From: Chitinophaga eiseniae | Lineage (GTDB): Bacteria; Bacteroidota; Bacteroidia; Chitinophagales; Chitinophagaceae | Length of the DNA stretch: 64,000 nt | NCBI RefSeq assembly: GCF_012641265.1 | Contig: NZ_JABAHZ010000004.1 | Location: forward strand, 186,001 to 250,000 | Direction of reading: 5' to 3' | Shown: piece after piece, positions 35,557-44,237 of the stretch | Numbering within the stretch: position 1 is the first letter of the stretch | Layout: every line of letters starts with the position of its first letter | Program-made: the position numbers and the translations under genes | The notes under the pieces: model-generated | Database searches by the model: none | What the model saw: the letters and a program-made list of their open reading frames with translations, nothing else | Told to the model about the DNA's origin: nothing

Positions 35557-35589
35557 AGACTATTTCTTAGGTATTGCAAAATTAGCTAT

Positions 35590-36086
35590 CTATTCTTCCG
35601 TCTTATACCAATTCCCCTTTACCTTCGCCCACCCCTGTTTATAGTATACGGTTCGATGTTTCTCATCAGAAAACCGTACCAGGTCCGGCCTTTCGTTATT
35701 TAAAAGGCCAATAAACACATTTCCATTGGCATCAACTTTCAGACTTTTAACATTGTAGGATAAAAAACGTATTGCCAGCTGCTGCAATGACGTTTTATCA
35801 ATATTGATTGTATCTGTCATTAGGTCGGTGTTAGTCTTTACTACACTCTTCAAATCCTCATCAATATATACTATAAAAGGACCATCGTTCCCTTTTTTCC
35901 CAAGGTCATTATCTACAAATAACATAAGTAAATGCTCATTATCTCTTCCTCGGAGAAATACGCATTGTTAGTAAATGCTGTAAAATCGGCATCGGCGTAT
36001 TTATCAACAAATCGGTCTTGTTGTTTGCTGCTACATGAAGGCATAATCCAAAGTAGCACGAGCAAAAATCGGTTAAACAAATACAT
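35590..36086 (-). pseudogene. Probable lipoprotein gene split by a frameshift
   Basis: Two overlapping frames appear to be one gene. The first (from ATG 36086) encodes a lipoprotein signal with lipobox WIMPSC and then DRFVDKYADADFTAFTNNA, and stops at 35913. The second (111 aa, 35590-35925) continues as DLGKKGNDGPFIVYIDEDLK without any signal. The join falls in GAGGAAGAGATAATG on the minus strand; removing two bases (GA) would give a continuous frame ...FSEEDNEHLLMLFVDN. Either a mutation, a sequencing error, or two translationally coupled genes (13-nt overlap) would explain it. No family recognised; AT-rich. Confidence 0.5.
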
Positions 36087-36229
36087 ATTTATTTTTATGT
36101 TTCTAAAAACTGATATGGGTAGCAAAGGTCCAACTTCAACCTTACCTGAGTACTTTATAATAATTAGTATATCCCTATTCAAATCCTTTCATTATAGCGT
36201 ACTGATCATCGTTGGAATCAAATTAAGAG

Positions 36230-37216
36230 CTATAATTTTTTTAACAATTGAATTTCCTTATTCAATTGAATAATATACAGCGTTAATTCCTCTACCTTCT
36301 GCACCAATGCCCGGTTCACTTCTCCCAGATCTACTCCTTCGCTATTCACGGTGGCTGCTGAAGGCAGTTGAGGCAGGTGTTTATGGCGGTCAATAAATTG
36401 TTCGAGCGTATCTAATTTTGGAAGATCATATGTTTTGTCAAACACATAATCCGGCCAGGGACTGGCTTGTGTGACCTTTATTCTCCGGGCGCTCAGGAGT
36501 CCTTCTACGGCGAGTTTGCTGGTACCGGGGTCGGTGGTGCCGATGCCAACGTTGCCATTGGGTTTAAACACCATCCAGGGAGTTGAAACAGGTATATTCG
36601 CAGTGGTATTGCCCCCAATATAAGCGTAGATAAGGTTTTCGTTGTTGGCATATGCCCCCAGAGACACCAGTTTCCCGGTGCCCATTGTGGCTCCCTTATA
36701 GGAAATGCCGAATTCTCTTGCCCAGTTGCCGGTATTATAATCCACGTCTATATTAATCCCGTATGGATAGCCGTTTGGATTAGTGGCTTTTATATTTCCT
36801 CCATTTACATCCAGCAGGGATGATGGCGCAATGGTACCAATGCCTACGTAGCCGTTGGGTTTAAATGCCATCCATGTAGCGTTATGTGACGCGTAGTTCG
36901 TAGTATTGCCACCAATATAGGCATAGTTGAATACGCCATTGTTCATATAAGCACCAAAGGAGGCCACTTTTCCCGAAGCTTTATAAGAAATACCGAACTC
37001 CCTTGCCCAGGGAGATGTAGTGGAATCCATGTCAATATTAACGCCATACGGATAAAAGTTAGGATTGGTTACTTTGATGTTTCCGTTATTTACATGTAAT
37101 GAAGCGGATGGAGTGTTTGTTCCAATACCCACATTTCCGGTGGAAGGATACGTGTTCTGAGCTTTAACATTTAAACCGGCAAACAGCACAATGGCTGCGG
37201 TGATGATGTATTTCAT
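36230..37216 (-). CDS. Secreted GIGT-repeat protein with C-terminal coiled coil (tail-fibre-like)
   Basis: 328 aa from ATG 37216 with a signal peptide (ending LNVKAQ). Repeats built on VGIGT..P occur three times, each followed by a long strand-rich segment; two are near-duplicates of about 110 residues containing YPYGINIDVD, WAREFGISYK and YIGGNTT. The C-terminal block (ARRIKVTQASPWPDYVFD, LEQFIDRHKHLPQLPSA, GVDLGEVNRALVQKVEELT) ends in a coiled coil, the usual end of Bacteroidota surface or tail-fibre-like proteins. It is probably a surface-exposed trimer; role in adhesion or glycan binding is not proven. Upstream, TAAGTTTG (37418-37425, minus) is a candidate -7 box. Confidence 0.75.
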   Translation of the reverse strand: MKYIITAAIVLFAGLNVKAQNTYPSTGNVGIGTNTPSASLHVNNGNIKVTNPNFYPYGVNIDMDSTTSPWAREFGISYKASGKVASFGAYMNNGVFNYAYIGGNTTNYASHNATWMAFKPNGYVGIGTIAPSSLLDVNGGNIKATNPNGYPYGINIDVDYNTGNWAREFGISYKGATMGTGKLVSLGAYANNENLIYAYIGGNTTANIPVSTPWMVFKPNGNVGIGTTDPGTSKLAVEGLLSARRIKVTQASPWPDYVFDKTYDLPKLDTLEQFIDRHKHLPQLPSAATVNSEGVDLGEVNRALVQKVEELTLYIIQLNKEIQLLKKL

Positions 37217-37508
37217 AGTACAGAATAAATTTAAAATGATCATGTTGTTCGCGCTCAATCCCGCAAACTTCCTATTGGGCTTCATTGAAGAAAGGCATTC
37301 ACCGACGAAAAGGCCGTTATTACACTTTTGGGTATAACTGGAACGTTGTTTTTTTTTATGGGCACAGTCAGGAGTTTAACAGCAATTCGTACAGATAATC
37401 GGTTTTTTATAAAAATACAAACTTAAATGCTAACTCACATTTTTTAATGTCCCATAGCAATAATATTGACACATTGCGCAGCCAATCTGCGTAACAAACC
37501 TTCATTGG

Positions 37509-38306
37509 TTACGCCACAAAAATATTTCCTTCCATGTAAGTCCTGCACGTTCCTCCAATCGTTACTTTATCCCCGGCATCTTCGCAATAAAGTTTACCTG
37601 TTCTTGCAGACAACTGCAACGCCGTCATCGTTTTTTTACCCAGCTGTTGACTCCAGAAAGGGATGAGGGAACAATGTGCGGAACCGGTGACAGGATCTTC
37701 GAAAATGCTGGCCTGTGGCGTAAAGAAGCGGGATACAAAATCCACTGTTTTGCCTTTGGCGGTGGCGATAATTCCGCCGGGGTCGAGATTGATCTGGTCG
37801 AGGATACTTCTGTCGGGGCGTAGGTTACGGATAATTTCTTCATCATGATAAATCAGCAGGTAGTCCCTCGCTTTGAGCACCTCCATGGGATATACGCCCA
37901 TACCTTTTGCTATTTCAGGAGGGAGGGTAGCCGCGGTAGCCGGTCTTGCGGGGAACTGGAGTACCAGGCGTTCGTTCTGTTTATGTACCATCAATACACC
38001 GCTTTGAGTATGAAAGGAGATCTGGTGCATATCCCAGCCTAAGTGGTTCATGAGGATATGCGCGCAGGCAAGGGTAGCATGTCCGCAGAGGTCCATTTCT
38101 ATCTCCGGGGTAAACCAGCGTAATTCATAGTGTCCGGGTTGACCGGTGGGAACAAAAAACGCTGTTTCAGGCAGGAAGTTTTCCGCTGCAATGAGTTGTA
38201 GTACTTCGGTGGGTAGCCACGCTTCCAGGGGGCATACGGCAGCGGGGTTTCCTTTAAAAAGTTCGTCTGTGAAGGCATCTACCTGGTAAATGGGTATATG
38301 TGGCAT
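37509..38306 (-). CDS. PhzF-family isomerase
   Basis: 265 aa. PhzF fold (diaminopimelate-epimerase-like), typically isomerising or epimerising small metabolites. Visible: IYQVDAFTDELFKGNPAAVC (about 6-25, with the family GNPA), IAAENFLPETAFFV (the conserved acid), the FTPEIEMDLCGHATLA block, and DPVTGSAHCSLIPFW. It is not evidence for phenazine synthesis: the family is widespread and no phz genes are here. ATG 38306 begins the usual MPxIPIYQVDAF start; an ATG at 38360 directly after the TetR stop would add 18 residues. TetR lies 54 bp upstream and may regulate it. Confidence 0.88.
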   Translation of the reverse strand: MPHIPIYQVDAFTDELFKGNPAAVCPLEAWLPTEVLQLIAAENFLPETAFFVPTGQPGHYELRWFTPEIEMDLCGHATLACAHILMNHLGWDMHQISFHTQSGVLMVHKQNERLVLQFPARPATAATLPPEIAKGMGVYPMEVLKARDYLLIYHDEEIIRNLRPDRSILDQINLDPGGIIATAKGKTVDFVSRFFTPQASIFEDPVTGSAHCSLIPFWSQQLGKKTMTALQLSARTGKLYCEDAGDKVTIGGTCRTYMEGNIFVA

Positions 38307-38360
38307 AACGAAACATTTGATTGCTACCGTAAAGGTATTGTATTTCCCCCAGGGAAGCAT

Positions 38361-38945
38361 TTAATCAAGTATGTGCAGTTGTGCTTCTATCAATGCCGAG
38401 AGTGATTCACTGTCGGGGTACATCCTGCGGGTAATACCCAGCCCGTTCCAGTTGTTGAGCAGTAGCCGGGCCAGCAGGGCGGGATCCAGTTTAGAAGTGA
38501 GGATACCTTGTTGTTTGCCGCGTTGCAGGGCTTCCAGGAAATTGGCTTCCAGTTCCTGCAGGTGGTGGGCTGCCTGCTTCATCAGCAGCGGGTCTATATT
38601 GGATAGCTCAGCGACTGCATTGCCGAATATGCAGCCTTTTTGATGTACTTTTTTGGGTTGTCGTGCAATGCTCCGGAAGAATTCCCGGATGTATTCAACA
38701 GGATCTGCTGCCGCATCGAGCTCTTTCCGGAACCGGCTCACCGCAGCCTGGTCGAACTGTTCCAGCACTTTCTCATACAGCTCTTTCTTACCACCTTTGA
38801 AGGCAAGATAAAAACTACCTTTACCAATGCCCATGGCGGCCAGCAAATCTTCTGTGGACGTAGCTTCATAGCCCTGGCGCCAGAATACTTCTGTCGCTTT
38901 GGAAATGACTTCTTCGTTATCGAATATTTTTGGCCTGCCCGACAT
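38361..38945 (-). CDS. TetR/AcrR-family transcriptional regulator
   Basis: 194 aa. The N-terminal HTH (about 9-55) reads IFDNEEVISKATEVFWRQG, then TSTEDLLAAMGIGKGSFYLAF, the family recognition helix. The ligand-binding half is helical, with an HLQELEANFLEALQRGKQQG helix typical of the clade that regulates oxidoreductases. It lies between the ABC exporter (upstream, minus) and PhzF (downstream, minus). The long palindrome at 39001-39076 separates it from the exporter, so it is more likely co-transcribed with PhzF. Confidence 0.9.
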   Translation of the reverse strand: MSGRPKIFDNEEVISKATEVFWRQGYEATSTEDLLAAMGIGKGSFYLAFKGGKKELYEKVLEQFDQAAVSRFRKELDAAADPVEYIREFFRSIARQPKKVHQKGCIFGNAVAELSNIDPLLMKQAAHHLQELEANFLEALQRGKQQGILTSKLDPALLARLLLNNWNGLGITRRMYPDSESLSALIEAQLHILD

Positions 38946-39000
38946 GTATGGTTGTTTTATCCGGCAAAGATATATTCTTTACTGTATAGTACAAAAAGTT

Positions 39001-39076
39001 CACGCAAAGGGGCAAAGAAGCAAAGGCGCAAAGAAGTGTCATCCTTTGCGCCTTTGCTTCTTTGCCCCTTTGCGTG
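39001..39076. repeat. Long intergenic palindrome, CGCAAAG family, copy 1
   Basis: Perfect 33-bp inverted repeat (39001-39033 with 39044-39076) with a 10-nt loop. Each arm is made of short units CACGCAAAG, GGGCAAAG, AAGCAAAG, GCGCAAAG. It lies between the ABC exporter stop and the TetR start on the same strand, and could act as terminator of the exporter (T/A runs flank it). The copy at 56043-56119 shares CACGCAAAG...AAAGAAGCAAAG. Confidence 0.85.
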
Positions 39077-39083
39077 CAAAAAA

Positions 39084-40847
39084 TTAGCTTTCTCTTACAC
39101 CATGTAACAATTTTTCCATCGCATTTTGCAGGGACCCGGCACGCGTTACTTCGCCGGAGTTGACGAAAAATATCTCATCCGCATTTTCGATGGTATTCAG
39201 GCGGTGTGCGATGATCACACGGGTAGTGGTACCAGGCAATTTTTCAAGGATTTCTCCCAGCAGTTGTTCCGTAACGGTATCAATGTTGGCGGTGGCCTCA
39301 TCGAGGATCAGCAGGTCCGGTTGCCGGAGCACCGCTCTCATAAAGGCTATCAGCTGTTTTTGTCCTAAGCTCACACCGTCCCCGCCGGATATCACTTTGG
39401 TATCCAGCCCGTTTTCAAAAATAGCCAGCAATTTTTCCAGGTTAGCCTCCCGGATAGCTTCTGTGAGTTGTTCGTTGGTATAATCGTTATAACGAGGGTT
39501 GCCGTACAGGATGTTCTCTTTTACGGTGCCGGTAAACAAGAAGGGTTCCTGGAGAATAAACCCGATTTTCCGGGAACGCTCATCTGCGGCATAGGCCCGG
39601 ATATCTTTCCCATTCAACAAAACGGTACCCTGGGTAGGATCATACAGGCGGGCAATCAGGGAGGCGGTAGTGGTTTTGCCTCCCCCGGTAGGTCCTACCA
39701 GCGCATAGGTTTTACCTCTCTCTAAAGATAAATTGATGTTGTGCAATATTTCCCTGCCTTCGGGGTAACCGAAATGTACATTTCTGAACTCCAGCAGTGC
39801 CGGCGAAAGGGAAGGCTGCATAGTATCGGGAACAGTGATCAGGTCTGTTTCCAGCTCCAGTATTTCTGCGATGCGATCCCAGCCTGCCATGGCCACCTGG
39901 AAGTTGGCCCAGAGTGTAGCGAGTTGTCGCAACGGATTGTAAAAATAGGTTGCATATGCGAGGTAGCTCACCAGCAAGCCTATGCTGAATTCACCCTCGC
40001 TAATCAGGTAAATACCTCCTGTAAGGACCAGCAATTGCGCAACACTTGCGCACATGGCATAGAAAGGAAGGAAGATATTGTTGGCTAAACCCGCACCGAT
40101 AGCGGTTTGGTAATTTTTTTCGTTGGCTTCATTAAAACGCTTCCGGAAATAATCGCGGCGATTGAAGGCAATGATCACTTTAAAATTACTGAGACTTTCC
40201 TGTATCTCTGCACTCATACCGCCCACCGTCTTCAGGTTGGCCGCATTCTTTCTTTTAATCCAGGGCGAAAGGACACGGGTAAATAGCAGTATCAGCAAAG
40301 CCGGCGCCAGTGCGGCAATACCAATTTTATAGTTGATGATCAGCAGGAAAACACCAGCACCGATCATGGTAACGATGTTGCCCACAAACTGCATCAGCGA
40401 TTGGGAAAAGAACTGGTTGAGTTTATCGGTATCATTGTTTACCCGGGAGATGAGATCGCCGGCTTTGTTCTGGTTAAAGAAAGCTACGGGCAGCTGTTGT
40501 ATTTTGCTGAAGATTGTGTTCCGCAAGGTAAACAATGTTCTTTGTCCCACGCTTCCCATCAGCTTCGTTTGAAAGAAACTGGTGAAAAGCGCTACCAGGT
40601 ACATTGCCAGCAGGATGCCAGAAAACACCAGCACGCCATGATACTGTTTATGCTGCACATAGTGGTCGATGGTATACCCGATAAGGAACGGCCCCAGCAG
40701 GTTGAGGGTAGAGTTGAGCAGGATCGCTAACAAGGCCACCACCAGGTTTTTCTTCTCGTGAGAAATTAATTGCAGCAGGTTTCTGAACGCCGTATAATTC
40801 GACGTTTTATGCTCCTTGCCGGTATATTTATTAAGATTGTAATTCAT
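39084..40847 (-). CDS. ABC exporter subunit, canonical Walker B (TM288/BmrD-like half)
   Basis: 587 aa: six-helix transmembrane domain (about 15-325), then NBD. Walker A GPTGGGKTT, Q-loop ILQEPFLF, Walker B LLILDEATANID with catalytic Glu, H-loop IIAHRLNT are canonical. The signature is not: VSLGQKQL replaces LSGGQ. Together with its partner (40831-42573, 17-bp overlap), which lacks the Walker B Glu, it forms a heterodimer with one live and one degenerate ATP site, as in TM287/288, LmrCD and BmrCD. Substrate is unknown; drug or lipid export is likely. TetR lies downstream on the same strand. Confidence 0.9.
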   Translation of the reverse strand: MNYNLNKYTGKEHKTSNYTAFRNLLQLISHEKKNLVVALLAILLNSTLNLLGPFLIGYTIDHYVQHKQYHGVLVFSGILLAMYLVALFTSFFQTKLMGSVGQRTLFTLRNTIFSKIQQLPVAFFNQNKAGDLISRVNNDTDKLNQFFSQSLMQFVGNIVTMIGAGVFLLIINYKIGIAALAPALLILLFTRVLSPWIKRKNAANLKTVGGMSAEIQESLSNFKVIIAFNRRDYFRKRFNEANEKNYQTAIGAGLANNIFLPFYAMCASVAQLLVLTGGIYLISEGEFSIGLLVSYLAYATYFYNPLRQLATLWANFQVAMAGWDRIAEILELETDLITVPDTMQPSLSPALLEFRNVHFGYPEGREILHNINLSLERGKTYALVGPTGGGKTTTASLIARLYDPTQGTVLLNGKDIRAYAADERSRKIGFILQEPFLFTGTVKENILYGNPRYNDYTNEQLTEAIREANLEKLLAIFENGLDTKVISGGDGVSLGQKQLIAFMRAVLRQPDLLILDEATANIDTVTEQLLGEILEKLPGTTTRVIIAHRLNTIENADEIFFVNSGEVTRAGSLQNAMEKLLHGVRES

Positions 40848-42573
40848 AGTTGCTGGTGCTTTGTTGGGAATTAAAAATCTGGATGTACTCAGGACTGGTG
40901 AGCATCAGTTCCTGGTGCGTACCACCGGCAATAATTTCGCCCTGCATGAGCAGGATAATCTGGTCGTAATGGGTGACGGCTGCTATCTTCTGGGTAACAG
41001 ACAACAGGGTGATACCTGGGTATAACAGTTGTACATTACGCAGGATTTTCTGTTCGGTGTTGTTATCTACACGGGCAGTGAAATCGTCGAGCAGCAATAT
41101 TTTTGGATTTACGGCCAGTGCGCGGGCCAGCATGATCCGTTGCTTTTGTCCGCCGGAAAGACTGGCCCCTCTTTCCGAAACGATGGTGTCCAGTTTGTTG
41201 GGGAGACTGTTGATAAACTCTTTCAGTTCGGCAGCCTGTATTGCTTTTTCCAGGGCTTCGTCGGTTACAGTATCATTGAAGGCGATGTTTTCGCGGATGC
41301 TCATATTGAAGATGATACTATCCTGGAATACAAAGCCTACCTGGCTGTGGAAGGATTCGCTGTTATAGTCTGTTACCGGGTGGCCATCTACCAGCACGGA
41401 GCCTGATGATGGTTTCAGGAGACCGGTGAGTAAGTTGAGTAACTGCGTTTTCCCTGCAGCGGTGGGGCCGATCACCGCTACTTTTGAACCAGCCTTTACA
41501 GAAAAACTGATGTCTTTCAGCACTGGTTTCTGACCGTAGTTGACGGTCACCCCATTGAAGGCAATATCTCCCTTTAACTGCGCTGTAAGCGTACCTCCGG
41601 GCATCAGGTCGGGCATATTGATTACGGCACTGATTCGCTGGTAGGAGGCTGTAGCCTGTGCAATGATGTTGCTCATAAAACCGATTACCAGGATCGGGAA
41701 GATGAGCAGTGCGAGATAGCTATTGAATGCCGCAAAATCGCCCAGGGTCATACTGTTGGTGATCACAAAATGGCCGCCCAGCGACAGGATAATCAACCCG
41801 GCAATACCGGCGGTAAAGGTGATTACGGGGATCAGTCCTGCAAACAGCCGAACAATCGACAGGCCGAAGCCCATTGCTTTGCTATTGGCATCCAGGAATT
41901 TTTCGTATTCCAGTTGCTGGGAATTGATTACCCTGATAAGGGCTGCTCCGAGGATGCTTTCATTGATGACTTTGTTGAGCCAGTCCATGATTTCCCGGCT
42001 TTTCATGAACATAGCCCTTACCTTGCGTAAAACCAGGAAGAAGGTGATGCCGATAACGGGAAGGGTGGCAATGACTGCCAGTGCCAGTTTCCAGTTAATG
42101 GTCAACAGCAGAATGCTGGCGCCGATAATAATGAACAGGGATGATACCAGGGAAACGATGGCCTGTGACACAAACAGTTTGATGGAGTCGACATCGGCGA
42201 TGAGGTTGGTCAGCAACCTGGATGGGTTGGCCTGTTCTACCCAGGCATAGCTTTGCCCGGATATTTTGTCGGATATTTTCGTGCGCAGGTTACGTGCTAC
42301 CTGTTCAGACACGTAAGTTTGTATGATGTTCTGCAGGTAGGTAAAGGTGAGGATAATGATGACCGCTACCATAAATTTTATGAGTAGGGGTTGGAGTTGA
42401 AAGGTGCCGTGTTCATAGGCATCAATGCCATTTCCAATGATTTTGGGTAGCCATAGGTTGAGCCCATTGCTCACCAGCGTAAACAGTATGAGCAGTGCAA
42501 CCATGCCCATATACGGTTGCAGCAAACTGAATATGCCGGCTTCTTTCTTTTTAGTACCAGCTTCTTGTTTCAT
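40831..42573 (-). CDS. ABC exporter subunit, degenerate Walker B (TM287/BmrC-like half)
   Basis: 580 aa with the same plan: transmembrane domain about 20-310, NBD about 335-570. Walker A GPTAAGKTQ is intact and the signature LSGGQKQR is canonical, but Walker B reads LLLDDFTARVD, with Asp in place of the catalytic Glu, and the switch His is replaced by Gln (SVTQKIAAV). This NBD therefore supplies the catalytically dead nucleotide site when paired with the downstream gene, which has the complementary VSLGQ signature. Overlap of the two genes by 17 bp supports coupled synthesis. ATG 42573 follows a flavin-reductase region across a hairpin. Confidence 0.9.
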   Translation of the reverse strand: MKQEAGTKKKEAGIFSLLQPYMGMVALLILFTLVSNGLNLWLPKIIGNGIDAYEHGTFQLQPLLIKFMVAVIIILTFTYLQNIIQTYVSEQVARNLRTKISDKISGQSYAWVEQANPSRLLTNLIADVDSIKLFVSQAIVSLVSSLFIIIGASILLLTINWKLALAVIATLPVIGITFFLVLRKVRAMFMKSREIMDWLNKVINESILGAALIRVINSQQLEYEKFLDANSKAMGFGLSIVRLFAGLIPVITFTAGIAGLIILSLGGHFVITNSMTLGDFAAFNSYLALLIFPILVIGFMSNIIAQATASYQRISAVINMPDLMPGGTLTAQLKGDIAFNGVTVNYGQKPVLKDISFSVKAGSKVAVIGPTAAGKTQLLNLLTGLLKPSSGSVLVDGHPVTDYNSESFHSQVGFVFQDSIIFNMSIRENIAFNDTVTDEALEKAIQAAELKEFINSLPNKLDTIVSERGASLSGGQKQRIMLARALAVNPKILLLDDFTARVDNNTEQKILRNVQLLYPGITLLSVTQKIAAVTHYDQIILLMQGEIIAGGTHQELMLTSPEYIQIFNSQQSTSNYELQS

Positions 42574-42708
42574 TTTAACAGGTATGTGTTTGGCGGTATG
42601 CAGCTAAAAAAGGTTTTCCGTTTGGAGACGAATCCGCACTGCAAATATTGTAAAGGAGAGCAAGATATCACAATTTTTTTGCTCCTGGGGGATAAAATTG
42701 GGGGAAGA

Positions 42709-42742
42709 ATATAGCGGAAGAAGCCCGTTTCTTCCGCTATAT
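42709..42742 (-). terminator. Hairpin after the flavin reductase gene
   Basis: 14-bp perfect stem ATATAGCGGAAGAA (42709-42722 with 42729-42742) with loop GCCCGT, eight nt past the minus-strand stop at 42750. There is no clear T-run, so strength is uncertain. Confidence 0.55.
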
Positions 42743-42749
42743 CCGGGTG

Positions 42750-43319
42750 TTATACGGCGAGTGGTTGTAATTGTTTTTTCTCCTGGACAGCAGATGCCAG
42801 CCAGTAGAAATCATCGATGAATTTTTGTGCCGACCGGATGGTGTGTTCATTCGTCAGTTCGTGTCCTTCATTGAATGCGCCGTATACTTCTGGTACCAGC
42901 AATTTGGTAGGCAGCGGGAATGCGCCCAGGTTGAGGATAACCTGCTGCAGCTGTGACGCAGCGTTAATCCCGCCAAATTTCCCTGCGCTGACGCCTACCG
43001 TGCCAACTACCTTTTTGCTGAATTCGGCGTAGAAGTAGTCCAATGCATTTTTCAGTACGCCGGAGAAGCTCCCGTGATATTCCGGCGTTACTAAAATAAT
43101 GGCGTCTGCTGCATGGAGCCGGTTGCTGAGTTCCTGTGCCGTATGCGGCAGCTGTGGATGCTTGCCTACGCGTTCTTCCAGCAGGGGCAGTTGAACGTCG
43201 GCGAGGTCGACCAGGTCGGTGGTCAGGCCCCGTTGCTGTAATACCTGCTGAAGATGATGTGCTATTTTATGGGATTGCCTTCCCTGGCGTATGCTCCCGA
43301 TTAATATCGCTATTTTCAT
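42750..43319 (-). CDS. NADPH-dependent FMN reductase-like flavodoxin-fold oxidoreductase
   Basis: 189 aa. Reduces flavin or quinone/azo substrates with NAD(P)H in the cytoplasm. Visible: IAILIGSIRQGRQSHKIAHHL (about 2-22, phosphate-binding loop), the TPEYHGSFSGVLKNALDYF block (family PEYN..PG.LKNAID), and a GTVGVSAGKFGG loop. It is divergent from a Cys-rich HTH regulator gene; the inter-gene region holds a good minus-strand promoter whose -33 box overlaps an inverted repeat, so that regulator is a likely repressor. The link to redox stress is inferred. Confidence 0.88.
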   Translation of the reverse strand: MKIAILIGSIRQGRQSHKIAHHLQQVLQQRGLTTDLVDLADVQLPLLEERVGKHPQLPHTAQELSNRLHAADAIILVTPEYHGSFSGVLKNALDYFYAEFSKKVVGTVGVSAGKFGGINAASQLQQVILNLGAFPLPTKLLVPEVYGAFNEGHELTNEHTIRSAQKFIDDFYWLASAVQEKKQLQPLAV

Positions 43320-43499
43320 CGCAATGGATTTTATGTGTAAGTAAAAACAGGCAGTGCCGGGTATATGGCAACCGCATTATTATTATAAGCTATCAGCCGG
43401 AGGGCCCGGCCAGCTGACAGATGGGAAAAACGCAGGCGTTGCCATGGCCTGTATGCCAGGCCTGTAGTAGGTTTGCCACGTTTCGTTTTAGTTGTGGAA

Positions 43500-43530
43500 C
43501 AAAGATAGTATCTTTACTTAATAAACCAAA
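43500..43530 (-). promoter_or_regulatory. Promoter of the flavin reductase gene
   Basis: Minus strand: TTTG (43527-43530), a 19-nt spacer, TATCTTTG (43500-43507), a full consensus match. Two palindromes overlap it: AAAGATA-G-TATCTTT (43501-43515) covers the -7 and AATAAAC-ACTTT-GTTTATT (43529-43547) touches the -33. Confidence 0.6.
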
Positions 43531-43547
43531 TAAACACTTTGTTTATT
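43529..43547. promoter_or_regulatory. Candidate operator (inverted repeat) abutting the regulator start
   Basis: AATAAAC (43529-43535) and GTTTATT (43541-43547) form a perfect 7-5-7 inverted repeat ending at the base before the ATG of the HTH regulator (43548), and it overlaps the -33 of the divergent flavin reductase. It would suit autoregulation and joint control of both genes. Confidence 0.5.
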
Positions 43548-44177
43548 ATGAATAATAGTTTTCCGGAGAACGACCGGGCCATCTGGATATTAAAGACAAA
43601 AGGGCCGCAGGCCTTGTGTGTGGTGGCAGAGGAGCTGAAGATAACGATGGAGGGCGCGCGTTTCCAGTTGCTTAAACTGGCCAATGAAGGCCTGGTAGAG
43701 GCCAGCACAGAAGCTAAAGGCAGGGGAAGACCCAAGCAGATATGGTCGCTGACCGAAGCAGGGCATGCCCGGTTTCCGGACAGGCACCAGGACCTAACCA
43801 CCCGGCTGCTGTGTACGATGCGCAATACCTTGTCGCCGGAAAAAATGGGCGAAGTGCTGCGCGCCACTGCGCAGGGTGTCGTGGAAAAATACCGCGAGGC
43901 ATTGAAAGACAGTAAAGACCTGGAGAGCAAAGTACGTGTGCTGGCTGACCTCCGTAAACGGGACGGTTATATGGCGGAGTTTCAAAAAGAAGGCGATAGC
44001 TTTTTGCTGATAGAAAATCATTGCCCTATTCATGCCGCCGCCAAATGCTGTCAATGGTTTTGCCAGTCGGAACAGGATATTTTTACCGAAGTACTTGGAA
44101 AGAAAGCGCATATCACGCGTACGGAGCATTTGCCATCAGGGCAGCGTCGTTGTGTTTATCGTATTAGTGGAACGTAA
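43548..44177 (+). CDS. Cys-rich helix-turn-helix regulator (SufR-like/ArsR-superfamily)
   Basis: 209 aa from ATG 43548. N-terminal winged helix (about 8-65): WILKTKGPQALCVVAEELK, EGARFQLLKLANEGLVEA, and KGRGRPKQIWSLTEAGH. The C-terminal domain has the SufR-type pattern LIENHCPIHAAAKCC...FCQSEQDIF...LGKKAHITRTEHL...RRCVYRI, with three to five Cys that in SufR-like proteins bind an iron-sulfur cluster or metal. It may thus sense iron, redox or a metal. It heads a tight run of plus-strand genes (membrane protein, P-loop kinase, Thg1-like enzyme). A TTG nine nt upstream lies inside the operator, so I prefer the ATG. Confidence 0.8.
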   Translation: MNNSFPENDRAIWILKTKGPQALCVVAEELKITMEGARFQLLKLANEGLVEASTEAKGRGRPKQIWSLTEAGHARFPDRHQDLTTRLLCTMRNTLSPEKMGEVLRATAQGVVEKYREALKDSKDLESKVRVLADLRKRDGYMAEFQKEGDSFLLIENHCPIHAAAKCCQWFCQSEQDIFTEVLGKKAHITRTEHLPSGQRRCVYRISGT

Positions 44178-44237
44178 TATTTTTTGTGTACACGTTATAT
44201 TAAATTGTAAATTAGTATTTATCCCAACCAATATTCT

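Noticed and set aside
37509..38306. PhzF as evidence for phenazine synthesis
   Set aside because: The family is widespread and no other phz gene is present.
39001..39076. Short regular units as a CRISPR array
   Set aside because: Units of 7-9 nt without spacers inside a single hairpin; no cas genes in the window.
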